17,332 nt of DNA from a bacterium (GCA_024654265.1 JANLIO010000061.1:1-17332); one strand, 5' to 3'. Positions 7,707 through 14,028 are shown, counted from the stretch's first letter. The notes: generated from the sequence alone by a model not told the origin. Program-made: numbers and translations.

Positions 7707-8522
7707 TTATTGTGCGATTGTCGGGTCAATGATCTGACCTGTTCCAAGGTCGTGATAGATAATCTGACCGAGTTGTGACATGTTTCGGAAAACATACGCG
7801 CCATCTGGTTCAACAGATCCGACTCCATCCCAAACGGAAATGAGTTGGAGATAATTGTTTATTTCCGGTGAGAGGATGACGGTTGGAACAGATGTGATGG
7901 AATATCGTTTTACGAGTTCTTTTCCATCTGCACTTTTGATGTCAATCGTTTTTTCATCTTTGAGTTGAACGCCGTACGAATTCGTTAGAATGTTTTTGAT
8001 CTGAACGGGGTCATAGCAATTTGAGCAAGAGGAATCCGTGAGAAGCGTCAAAGAAACGCGACCCATCACATCTCCCGTTGCCGGTTGCAAATAGACAGGC
8101 CCAATGTTTGACCATACGTTTGCATCGCGAACACGTGTCGTTGTTTCCGCGAAAAATGGTTGGATATTTTGTTTGTCGATTTCGCCGGTGATAATGATTG
8201 CCGGAATTCGCGTCACCGCGTATTGCGTGATGAGATCTTTTCCTTCATCGGAATCATATGCAACATCAATTTGTTCCATCACATCTGTCGCGTGACCATA
8301 GATTTCGTTGACGATGGATTCGGTCGGGGAGCATGTTTCGCAGTCATGCGCGGAAAGGACAGTGAGCGAAATTCTTGCCGGTCGTGCATCTTCTGTCGCT
8401 TTTGCTTGGTTTGATCTAAGCGTGTGTTGCGCATAGACGAGCGTGCCAGAGCCAAGAAGCATGATGAGGAGAAGAGTCGCGTAACCGAATACAAGATTCG
8501 TTGTTTTGTTTAACGAATTCAT
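7707..8522 (-). CDS. Membrane-anchored tandem thioredoxin-like protein
   Basis: The protein is 271 aa from ATG at 8522. One N-terminal membrane anchor (about 11-30) is followed by two thioredoxin-fold repeats. Repeat 1 has C61-E-T-C64 and the cis-proline motif RIPA (105-108); repeat 2 has C166-S-N-C169 and SVPT (211-214). Each motif pair has the expected spacing of about 43 residues, and each repeat is preceded by a hydrophobic strand. The anchor places both domains outside. It could be a disulphide reductase or a chaperone for the Cys-rich proteins around it, with the DsbD-like fusion supplying electrons (inference). An upstream TTG/ATG extension would overlap the preceding gene, so the 8522 start is preferred. 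The next gene follows after 2 bases. Confidence 0.87.
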   Translation of the reverse strand: MNSLNKTTNLVFGYATLLLIMLLGSGTLVYAQHTLRSNQAKATEDARPARISLTVLSAHDCETCSPTESIVNEIYGHATDVMEQIDVAYDSDEGKDLITQYAVTRIPAIIITGEIDKQNIQPFFAETTTRVRDANVWSNIGPVYLQPATGDVMGRVSLTLLTDSSCSNCYDPVQIKNILTNSYGVQLKDEKTIDIKSADGKELVKRYSITSVPTVILSPEINNYLQLISVWDGVGSVEPDGAYVFRNMSQLGQIIYHDLGTGQIIDPTIAQ

Positions 8523-8538
8523 ATACGTGATGTGTGAA

Positions 8539-8814
8539 TTAGCATCCGCCAACCATTGTTGGAAGTGCGGATGAATTGGAACCCGCCGTACCACTTCCAA
8601 CCGATGCGGAGGTTGTGTTTATTTTTGCTGAAGCAATGTTTTTTTGGAGACCGTAGAGTTGCGCGGTTTGAATGAGGCCAACGATGATAAGGAGGATAAT
8701 GAAGAGCGATTGTATGCTGGGGAGTGACGGTGCTGGAATTCGGATTGAGATCGTCTTTCCTTTTGATTTTGCATGCGGTTCATTTTCGGGTAGGTCGTGT
8801 GAGGAGTTTTCCAT
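8539..8814 (-). CDS. Small one-helix protein with C-terminal GGC
   Basis: The ORF is 91 aa from ATG at 8814. A polar, basic N-terminus (K17, K18, K20, R25) is followed by a single membrane helix (about 35-53) and a low-complexity Ser/Gly/Ala/Thr tail (about 60-85). It ends PTMVGGC. By the positive-inside rule the tail is outside, so one cysteine, the last residue, is displayed on the outer face. I know no family. It sits between a DUF1573 gene (10 bases upstream) and the tandem-thioredoxin gene (16 bases downstream), which suggests its thiol is a redox or copper ligand used by them (inference). A longer ORF from 8967 would overlap the DUF1573 gene by 143 bases and is rejected. Confidence 0.72.
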   Translation of the reverse strand: MENSSHDLPENEPHAKSKGKTISIRIPAPSLPSIQSLFIILLIIVGLIQTAQLYGLQKNIASAKINTTSASVGSGTAGSNSSALPTMVGGC

Positions 8815-8824
8815 AGGGATAATT

Positions 8825-9337
8825 TTATTTTGTAACATCTCCGGAAAAGGAGAGCGTGATATCTTTTTGATCTGCGCTATTTGTTTTAAGGCTAACATTT
8901 CGTGAAATTGGACCGGTTGCATCTGGACCATGCGCATTCGGGTCAAATTGAACTCGAAGCACAGCATGCTCGCCGGGTTGTATTTCTTCGGTGATACGTG
9001 GTGATCCGGTATGGCTCACCATTCCCTTTAGGGGACTTTTCTCACCATTCTCGTGCACAAGTTGAGCTGTGGTGCACATACAAGATGTTTCCAAACTTGT
9101 AATCGTAATGGGTTCTGTAGTTGGATTTGTGACGGCAATTTCCTTTGTCGCCATCCCATCTTTCATCGAAATGGTTCCAAAGTCCCATTCGTTTTCCGAG
9201 AAAGAAAGTTGGCCTGTTGACGATGCTTCTGCTCCTGCACTGAGATCTGGTGATGTGAAGAGTGCAATCGCGATAATCCCGCCAGCAAGAATCGTGCACA
9301 AGAGGACAACGTAGATTGTTGATTTTGTTATAGACAT
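8825..9337 (-). CDS. DUF1573 (ASH-like) anchored protein, copy 1
   Basis: This 170-aa protein has an N-terminal membrane anchor (about 8-27) and one DUF1573 domain. The visible motifs are WDFGTI (51-56), VTNPTTEPI (69-77), LETSCMCTTA with C86 and C88, and VQFDPNAHGP. Compared with the copy at 6478-6921 it has an insertion of about 20 residues right after the CxC, and Met between the two cysteines instead of Gly (C-M-C), which adds a possible copper ligand. The function of DUF1573 is not established. This is the first gene after the terminator-like hairpin at 9346-9396, so it and all genes below it may be read at a lower level than the first gene. No Shine-Dalgarno precedes the ATG. Confidence 0.86.
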   Translation of the reverse strand: MSITKSTIYVVLLCTILAGGIIAIALFTSPDLSAGAEASSTGQLSFSENEWDFGTISMKDGMATKEIAVTNPTTEPITITSLETSCMCTTAQLVHENGEKSPLKGMVSHTGSPRITEEIQPGEHAVLRVQFDPNAHGPDATGPISRNVSLKTNSADQKDITLSFSGDVTK

Positions 9338-9345
9338 AAGAAGAA

Positions 9346-9396
9346 GAAAATAAAAAACACGATCAAATAAAGAAGAATGATTTCTTTACGATCGTG
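9346..9396 (-). terminator. Terminator / attenuator inside the copper operon
   Basis: On the minus strand an outer stem CACGATC / GATCGTG (9390-9396 with 9358-9364) and an inner AAAGAA / TTCTTT stem form one long hairpin. It is followed directly by T6-A-T4 (9346-9357). It begins just past the TAG stop of the first gene (9398). This is an intrinsic terminator by form. Since no strong new promoter is visible before 9337, it probably sets a ratio between gene 1 and the rest through partial read-through. Confidence 0.7.
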
Positions 9397-9397
9397 C

Positions 9398-9772
9398 CTA
9401 TTCTCTCTTCATGACGCTCAAAAGTTGCTTGCGTTTTGAATGTCGATATTCTGGTCCGGGTCGTGCAAAGCGTTGAACGGGATGTTGAATGTTTGGAGTA
9501 ACAATTTTTTCTGGCGCTCCAATAATACTTCCGATCATTGGAAGGACTGTTGTTATCCCGCGATCTTCTGTTGTTGAGGAGACGCAGTGAGACATGCAGG
9601 AAAGATCAATTTTCGAGCAGTCTCCGCTATTGCAATGCATCGCAGAACCGTGTGAGGCGTGTTGGTCGGGCGCCGTTTTCGCAAACACAATACCTCCCGG
9701 CACAAGGACGGATGCGATAAGTACCGCAATGATGCTTTTGGTGATGTGGTGTATTTGCTTGAAAATACGCAT
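9398..9772 (-). CDS. Secreted Cys/His/Met-rich small protein (putative copper binder)
   Basis: A 124-aa protein with a clear signal peptide (about 1-31, VFA cleavage). The mature N-terminus is packed with soft-metal ligands: H38, H41, M45, H46, C47, C52, C59, M60, H62 and C63 within 26 residues. The rest (about 70-124) is basic, without further Cys. I recognise no family. It is the first gene of the copper operon, directly after the promoter and CsoR-like site, and a terminator-like hairpin follows it, so it is likely the most abundant product. The role inferred is secreted or surface copper capture or sensing. AAAAAGGT runs into the ATG, so a normal Shine-Dalgarno spacing is absent. Confidence 0.78.
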   Translation of the reverse strand: MRIFKQIHHITKSIIAVLIASVLVPGGIVFAKTAPDQHASHGSAMHCNSGDCSKIDLSCMSHCVSSTTEDRGITTVLPMIGSIIGAPEKIVTPNIQHPVQRFARPGPEYRHSKRKQLLSVMKRE

Positions 9773-9785
9773 ACCTTTTTCTATC

Positions 9786-9799
9786 TACCCGCTAGGATA
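9786..9799. promoter_or_regulatory. CsoR-like inverted repeat operator
   Basis: TACCCGCTAGGATA is an imperfect palindrome of the TACCC-N4-GGGTA type (one half has GGATA). It resembles operators of Cu(I) sensors of the CsoR family. It overlaps the -10 of the copper-operon promoter, where a repressor would block it. A further TACCC is at 9799-9803. No csoR gene is in the window, so the link is inferential. Confidence 0.45.
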
Positions 9800-9822
9800 T
9801 ACCCGGAAAGCTCTATTGGCAA
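9794..9822 (-). promoter_or_regulatory. Promoter of the copper operon
   Basis: On the minus strand TTGCCA (9817-9822), a 17-base spacer and TATCCT (9794-9799) match the sigma-70 form at 5 of 6 and 4 of 6 positions. Transcription would start near 9787, giving a short leader of about 15 bases before the ATG at 9772. Confidence 0.55.
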
Positions 9823-9864
9823 CATTGAGGACGGTGAACGGTTTGTTTGTTATGCTGTTGTTCT

Positions 9865-10224
9865 ATGACACATGAAACATCACATTTTGATTCGAATGAG
9901 AAAGGAGTCGTTCCAGAAATCAGTTGTTCAGATTTAAAGCAACTTCAAAAAAGCGGTGAAACGTTTTTTTTGATAGATGTTCGTGAGAAGGGTGAATGGG
10001 ATGCGGGTCATATTGAGGGAGCGACACTCATTCCTCAGGGCATTCTTCAGGAAAAAATCGCAGAATACGCTCCGGATAAAACAATGAATATTATTGTTCA
10101 TTGTGCGTATGGAGGTCGTGCGACAGCATGTGTAAAGACTCTCCTTGGAATGGGGTATACACATGTGAAGAATCTGAAAGGTGGATACACGGAATATCGT
10201 CAAACCGCTGACGCGGGGGAGTAA
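9865..10224 (+). CDS. Single-domain rhodanese-like protein
   Basis: This 119-aa cytosolic protein carries one rhodanese domain: LIDVRE (D38, R40), GHIEGA (48-53), and the active-site loop HCAYGGRA with the catalytic C80, which would carry sulphur as persulphide. The length is normal for a stand-alone rhodanese. It is divergent from the copper operon, with 92 bases between the two starts, so the two may share a regulatory region. Its substrate partner is unknown. I chose ATG 9865; a TTG at 9847 would add six residues including three Cys and is less likely. No Shine-Dalgarno is visible. engB follows after about 40 bases and may be co-transcribed. Confidence 0.88.
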   Translation: MTHETSHFDSNEKGVVPEISCSDLKQLQKSGETFFLIDVREKGEWDAGHIEGATLIPQGILQEKIAEYAPDKTMNIIVHCAYGGRATACVKTLLGMGYTHVKNLKGGYTEYRQTADAGE

Positions 10225-10252
10225 GTCTTTCCGTTTACAGCGCATTCGGATA

Positions 10253-10260
10253 GGATGGAG
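10253..10260 (+). promoter_or_regulatory. Shine-Dalgarno deciding the engB start
   Basis: GGATGGAG ends 5 bases before ATG 10266 and is the clearest ribosome binding site of the window. It favours ATG 10266 over the in-frame GTG at 10260, which lies inside it. Confidence 0.6.
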
Positions 10261-10265
10261 TGGAT

Positions 10266-10850
10266 ATGCAAAAAGAAACGGTTCAATTTATTACGAGTTA
10301 TGCGAATCCGGAAGATATTCCAAAAGATGGATTGCCTCATGTCGCGATGCTTGGTCGATCAAACGCCGGAAAGTCGACGTTGATCAATTCGCTCACACAT
10401 TCAAAGACGCTGGCAAAAGTTAGCTCTCGACCGGGGCTCACGCGATTGGTGAATGTTTTTGATGTGGGGGGTCGATATCATTTGGTGGATCTTCCGGGGT
10501 ATGGATTTGCGAGCGGATCGAAAGAAGATCGTGCGCGTTTGCAAGATTTACTTTTTGGATATTTACAAACGACGGAACGACTTCGTTACGCAATCGTATT
10601 AATTGACGGTCGAATTGGCGCAACGGACAGTGATAAGGAAATTCTTCAAGGATTAATTGATGAACACATTCCTTTTTTAATTGTCGTGAATAAAGCGGAT
10701 AAATTAAAGCGTTCAGAATTGAGTCATATGATCGAAAAGATTGACGTGCAATATCCGGGTGCTCAGTGTATTGCACATTCGTCTATTTCCGGGGTGGGGA
10801 GAAAAGAGATTTTTGATGCCATCAATACGGCATTATCACAAAAAAAATAA
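10266..10850 (+). CDS. engB: Ribosome-biogenesis GTPase EngB (YihA/YsxC)
   Basis: The 194-aa GTPase is of normal family length. It carries all G motifs: G1 GRSNAGKST (30-38), G2 region SSRPGLT (53-59), G3 DLPGYG (75-80), G4 NKAD (142-145) and G5 SSIS (172-175). EngB-type GTPases bind GTP and act in late assembly of the large ribosomal subunit. It follows the rhodanese gene and converges on the DEAD-box helicase gene; both end at a shared bidirectional hairpin. A helicase and a ribosome GTPase side by side may share work in RNA or ribosome maturation, but they are on opposite strands and need not be co-regulated. Nothing in the protein is unusual. Confidence 0.95.
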   Translation: MQKETVQFITSYANPEDIPKDGLPHVAMLGRSNAGKSTLINSLTHSKTLAKVSSRPGLTRLVNVFDVGGRYHLVDLPGYGFASGSKEDRARLQDLLFGYLQTTERLRYAIVLIDGRIGATDSDKEILQGLIDEHIPFLIVVNKADKLKRSELSHMIEKIDVQYPGAQCIAHSSISGVGRKEIFDAINTALSQKK

Positions 10851-10859
10851 GAAACAAAA

Positions 10860-10884
10860 AACTCCCGTGAAAGGGAGTTCTTTT
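10860..10884. terminator. Bidirectional terminator between engB and helicase
   Basis: Stem AACTCCC / GGGAGTT (10860-10866 with 10873-10879) is followed by CTTTT on the plus strand and by TTTTTTG on the minus strand. It serves both converging genes. Confidence 0.8.
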
Positions 10885-10899
10885 GAATCCATATTTTGA

Positions 10900-12513
10900 T
10901 TAGTAGCTCACACGAACGCGACGTGTTGATTGTGAGGAATGTCGTTTTTGATCACGGCGTGGTCTTCGTGAATCCGCGTTTCGTTTTTGTGTGATTCCGC
11001 GTGTGTCTGATGTCGTTGCAGAATCTCGTCCGCGTCGATCTGATGTTTCTGGGCGTCGGGACGATGTTGACGCAGAAGATGTTTCACTTCGGCGGTATGG
11101 CGTTGACGCAGAAGATGCACCTGGGCGTCGATATGACGACGGAGCCGAAGATGCACCGGGTCGTCGATATGACGATGGCGCAGAAGATGCACCGGGTCGT
11201 CGGGATGATCCTGTTGTAGAAGATGTTTCGCTTCGGCGGTATGGGTTTGGTGACGCACTTCGATGACTTGAATGTGTTGAACCGCTTGGTCGTGATCGTG
11301 CGTATGGTCGTGCTCCACTTGCGGGACGGCCACGGAATCCACCTCGTCGAGAATCTTCTGGCTCGTTGTGTTCAATCTTCAATTCAGGTAATTCCGGAAG
11401 ATCACGAAGCGGAAGTGTGATACGAGCAAGACGCTCAATACGACGGAGATCGAATTTCTGTTCTGGTTGAATAAATGAAATCGCGGTTCCTTCGCGTCCA
11501 GCACGACCTGTTCGACCAATACGGTGAACATAATCTTCTGTTTGCTCTGGAAGATCGTAGTTGATCACGAACTTAATGTGATCCACGTCAATTCCACGCG
11601 CAGCAATATCTGTTGCAACAAGGACGCGATATCGACCAGTTCGAAAACCGTCGAGAGCTTGGCGTCGTTGTGCGAGTGAACGGTTTGAGTGAATTTCTGC
11701 AGCGCCGTGCCCGAGTCGGCGAAGTGTTTGTGTAATTTTTTTGGCACCGTGTTTTGTGCGTGTAAAGACAATCATCGTTCCTTCATTTGTGTTCAAAAGC
11801 TGGAGAAGTAAACGAATCTTATCTTGTTTGCGTACCATGTATCCTTCCTGCGCAATTTTCTTTACGGTGCTTCCGGACGGCGAAGCTTCAACGCGAACAG
11901 GGGAACGCATGTAGTTTTTTGTAATGGAAACAATCTTTTCCGGAATGGTTGCGGAAAAAAGCATTGTCTGACGATCAGATGGGACGGTGGCAAGAACTTT
12001 TTGAATTTGTGGTTCAAAACCCATGTCTAACATTCGATCTGCTTCGTCAAGAACAAGCATGCGCACATCGGTAAGATTGATGGTGCGTTGTTCAAGGTGA
12101 TCAATTAAGCGTCCTGGTGTTGCAATAATGACGTTTGGTCGACGTCGCAACGCTGTAATCTGGTTGTGCATTGATGCACCACCGATAAGAACTGCGGATT
12201 TTAATCCAAAGAAACGGCCTAACTTTGCGATTGCAACTTCAACTTGGAGTGCGAGTTCGCGGGTTGGAAGAAGAACAAGTCCTTTTCCTTCACCGTTTGA
12301 AAGACTCTGAATCATTGGAATGGCAAACGCGAGCGTTTTACCGGTTCCGGTTTGTGCAATACCAATAACATCCTTGCCTTCGATACCAGCGGGGATGGAT
12401 TTTTCTTGAATTGGAGTTGGATTGAAAAACGAAAGTTTTTCAAGTTGTTCCAACATTTTTGGAGAAACACCGAGATTCGAAAACGTCGGCTTCCCTTCTG
12501 AGGGTTTTGTCAT
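10900..12513 (-). CDS. DEAD-box RNA helicase with repetitive Arg/Ser tail
   Basis: This 537-aa protein is an ATP-dependent RNA helicase of the bacterial RhlE/CsdA-like group. The two RecA-like domains hold the Q-motif region PTPIQ (32-36), AQTGTGKT (53-60), PTREL (83-87), TPGR (132-135), DEAD (156-159), SAT (187-189), ARGID (305-309) and HRIGRTGR (330-337). From about 385 a 150-residue, low-complexity tail follows, rich in Arg, Ser, Pro and Tyr, with six 12-residue repeats (425-496). Basic tails in this family bind RNA and can drive condensation. Likely roles are RNA unwinding, decay or ribosome assembly; these are family-based. The 95-base leader from the promoter at 12615-12643 contains hairpins, as seen in cold-regulated helicase genes. 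No Shine-Dalgarno precedes the ATG. Confidence 0.95.
   Translation of the reverse strand: MTKPSEGKPTFSNLGVSPKMLEQLEKLSFFNPTPIQEKSIPAGIEGKDVIGIAQTGTGKTLAFAIPMIQSLSNGEGKGLVLLPTRELALQVEVAIAKLGRFFGLKSAVLIGGASMHNQITALRRRPNVIIATPGRLIDHLEQRTINLTDVRMLVLDEADRMLDMGFEPQIQKVLATVPSDRQTMLFSATIPEKIVSITKNYMRSPVRVEASPSGSTVKKIAQEGYMVRKQDKIRLLLQLLNTNEGTMIVFTRTKHGAKKITQTLRRLGHGAAEIHSNRSLAQRRQALDGFRTGRYRVLVATDIAARGIDVDHIKFVINYDLPEQTEDYVHRIGRTGRAGREGTAISFIQPEQKFDLRRIERLARITLPLRDLPELPELKIEHNEPEDSRRGGFRGRPASGARPYARSRPSGSTHSSHRSASPNPYRRSETSSTTGSSRRPGASSAPSSYRRPGASSAPSSYRRPGASSASTPYRRSETSSASTSSRRPETSDRRGRDSATTSDTRGITQKRNADSRRPRRDQKRHSSQSTRRVRVSY
11026..11241 (-). repeat. 36-bp tandem repeats encoding the helicase tail
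   Basis: Six in-frame units of 36 bp encode 12-residue repeats of the type YRRPGASSAPSS and YRRSETSSASTS. The three central units are nearly identical. Copies of this kind expand and contract by slippage or recombination, so length may vary between strains. Confidence 0.85.
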
Positions 12514-12614
12514 AGATAATCATTTTGACCCGGGTCCTTCAGGTCGCATGATCATTCATATGATCGTTGCTCAGAGGTTCGAGTCCTGTTCCTAAATTGG
12601 AACGTTAGGTCGGG

Positions 12615-12643
12615 AGAATACCTGTTTTCGCCATTTATGTCAA
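12615..12643 (-). promoter_or_regulatory. Sigma-70 promoter of the helicase gene
   Basis: On the minus strand TTGACA (12638-12643), a 17-base spacer and TATTCT (12615-12620) give a near-consensus promoter, the best in the window. The start would be near 12608, about 95 bases before the ATG. Confidence 0.75.
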
Positions 12644-12842
12644 GTTTCCACGATATCTCAAAGATGGAAAGCAGGGAAAATCCAAGCAAATACTTCATTT
12701 CAGTAAAGAATGCGTTTGAATGGTGAATGAAGGGCTTTAATACTGACATTCAACGTCCTCGTCTATCCTTTAGAAAAGGAGTCCTTGTTTATAGGGAGGA
12801 AAGCAAGTATCGGAACGTATCTGCACGCCTACGGGGAGAATC

Positions 12843-12851
12843 TGATACAAT
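12843..12851 (+). promoter_or_regulatory. Extended -10 promoter of the exchanger gene
   Basis: TGATACAAT (extended -10 with TACAAT at 12846-12851) lies 6 bases before the ATG at 12858, so transcription should begin at or next to the start codon and yield a leaderless mRNA. No good -35 is seen. Confidence 0.5.
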
Positions 12852-12857
12852 AAGAGT

Positions 12858-13814
12858 ATGCTCAGCATCTTTTTGTGGAGTTTGGTTTTTATTGTAAGCC
12901 TCACTATTCTCGTAAAATCATCTGATTGGTTTACGGAGTCAGCGGTTGACGTAGGGATCTGGCTCGGACTTTCGCCTTTTATCATTGGAGTCACGATTGT
13001 CGCGATCGGGACATCTCTTCCAGAATTAAGTACCTCGATCATTGCCATATTTCAGGGGTCATCTGAGATTGTTTTGGCGAATGTTGTGGGTTCAAATATC
13101 ACAAACATTTTTTTGATTCTTGGAATTGCCATCCTTATATGTCGTTCCGTGAGTATCAAATTTAATATTTTGAGTGTCGAACTTCCGGTGTTTCTCGCAT
13201 CAGCGTTTCTTCTTTTAGTTATGGTATGGGATGGAAATTTTTCCTTTATGGATGGGTTTCTTGCGCTTGCGGGATATACGTCGTATATTTTGTATACTGT
13301 TGGTACGCGCGAACGAAAGAAAAAAAGACAGATACAAAAAGAGAATGGTTCGCTCGCTACAGTACGGTTCCCATGGAAGAGTTTTGTGATTTTGATCGCA
13401 AGCTCATTCCTTATCTTTGTTGGCGCAAAGTTTACGGTGGAATCGGTTGTGGTTCTTGCGACAATACTTGGAGTTTCAACGGCCGTTATTTCAGTGACCG
13501 CGGTCGCGCTTGGGACATCACTTCCTGAACTCGCGGTGACAGTGGTGTCGGCGCGCAAAGGAAATCTTGAGCTCGCTTTCGGAAACATTATCGGATCCAA
13601 TATTTTTAATGCATTAGCAGTGACAGGCATTTCGTCGCTTTTCGGGACGCTTATTGTTACGGGGAACATTCTAACATTTGGAATTCCGATGATGATTATT
13701 GCGTCTGTCCTTTTTTTTGTTATGTCACAAAAAAAACAGATCTCGATATGGGAAGGCGTTTTGCTTCTTGTTTTTTACGCATTCTTTCTATTTAGATCGT
13801 TCGGGATCGTGTGA
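12858..13814 (+). CDS. CaCA-family Na+/Ca2+ (cation) exchanger
   Basis: This 318-aa integral membrane protein with about ten helices is of the YrbG / CaxA-like group of cation:proton or Na+/Ca2+ antiporters. The two inverted alpha repeats are clear. Repeat 1 has GTSLPE (51-56) and GSNITN (78-83); repeat 2 has GTSLPE (219-224) and GSNIFN (246-251). The acidic residues of GTSLPE and the Asn of GSN coordinate the ion in known exchangers. A basic cytosolic loop (about 151-165) separates the halves. The length is normal for prokaryotic members. The ion cannot be told from sequence; Ca2+ is most usual. It is probably monocistronic, with an extended -10 directly before it and a hairpin terminator at 14075-14098. 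Confidence 0.93.
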   Translation: MLSIFLWSLVFIVSLTILVKSSDWFTESAVDVGIWLGLSPFIIGVTIVAIGTSLPELSTSIIAIFQGSSEIVLANVVGSNITNIFLILGIAILICRSVSIKFNILSVELPVFLASAFLLLVMVWDGNFSFMDGFLALAGYTSYILYTVGTRERKKKRQIQKENGSLATVRFPWKSFVILIASSFLIFVGAKFTVESVVVLATILGVSTAVISVTAVALGTSLPELAVTVVSARKGNLELAFGNIIGSNIFNALAVTGISSLFGTLIVTGNILTFGIPMMIIASVLFFVMSQKKQISIWEGVLLLVFYAFFLFRSFGIV

Positions 13815-13886
13815 GATTATCCGATATCCCAATAGGAGTGAATACCTGTTCCGAATTTCTTTGGGGGATCCCTCCGCTTCTTTCCT

Positions 13887-13922
13887 CGTCATCTCGACCG
13901 AGGAGGCTTTGCGACGAGTGGA
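13887..13922 (-). repeat. Dispersed palindromic repeat, copy A
   Basis: It runs CGTCATCTCGACCGAGG to GCGACGAGTGGA and matches copy B (13960-13995) over 36 bp with one difference. Internal CTCG / CGAG pairings allow folding. It belongs to the element also found in uvrA. Confidence 0.85.
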
Positions 13923-13959
13923 AACCTGTCCTGAAGGGATTCGGGAGATCCCTTTGTCC

Positions 13960-14006
13960 CGTCATCTCGACCGAGGAGGCTCTGCGACGAGTGGAGAGAT
14001 CCCTTT
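13960..14006 (-). repeat. Dispersed palindromic repeat, copy B (complete)
   Basis: This is the most complete copy; it ends GTGGAGAGATCCCTTTT. Its reverse complement starts AAAAGGGATCTCTCC and ends GGTCGAGATGACGGG. Both ends match the insert in uvrA (15101-15179), which lacks the middle part. Confidence 0.85.
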
Positions 14007-14028
14007 TCAAATAGATTATTTCCTTTGA

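Larger units (their letters stand above)
12514..12857. other. Intergenic region between helicase and exchanger
   Basis: These 344 bases separate two divergent genes. They hold the helicase promoter and a 95-base leader with two hairpins: GTTCC / GGAAC at about 12589-12604, and GATCAT / ATGATC at about 12551-12566. The exchanger's extended -10 lies just before 12858. A small AAGGAGTCCTT palindrome lies at about 12776-12786. I see no convincing gene; a 65-codon minus-strand reading frame crosses the promoter and has no support. Confidence 0.6.

Noticed and set aside
12561..12605. GGTTCGAGTCC resembles a tRNA T-arm, with a possible anticodon-like hairpin carrying CAT upstream
   Set aside because: No acceptor stem can be formed with upstream bases, the T stem has a mismatch, the D arm does not fit, and the stretch lies in the helicase leader between promoter and start.
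12552..12749. 65-codon minus-strand frame upstream of the helicase
   Set aside because: It runs through the TTGACA / TATTCT promoter and has no ribosome binding site.
13052..13669. 205-codon minus-strand frame opposite the exchanger
   Set aside because: The plus-strand product has both alpha repeats of a CaCA exchanger; the antisense product has no recognisable features.
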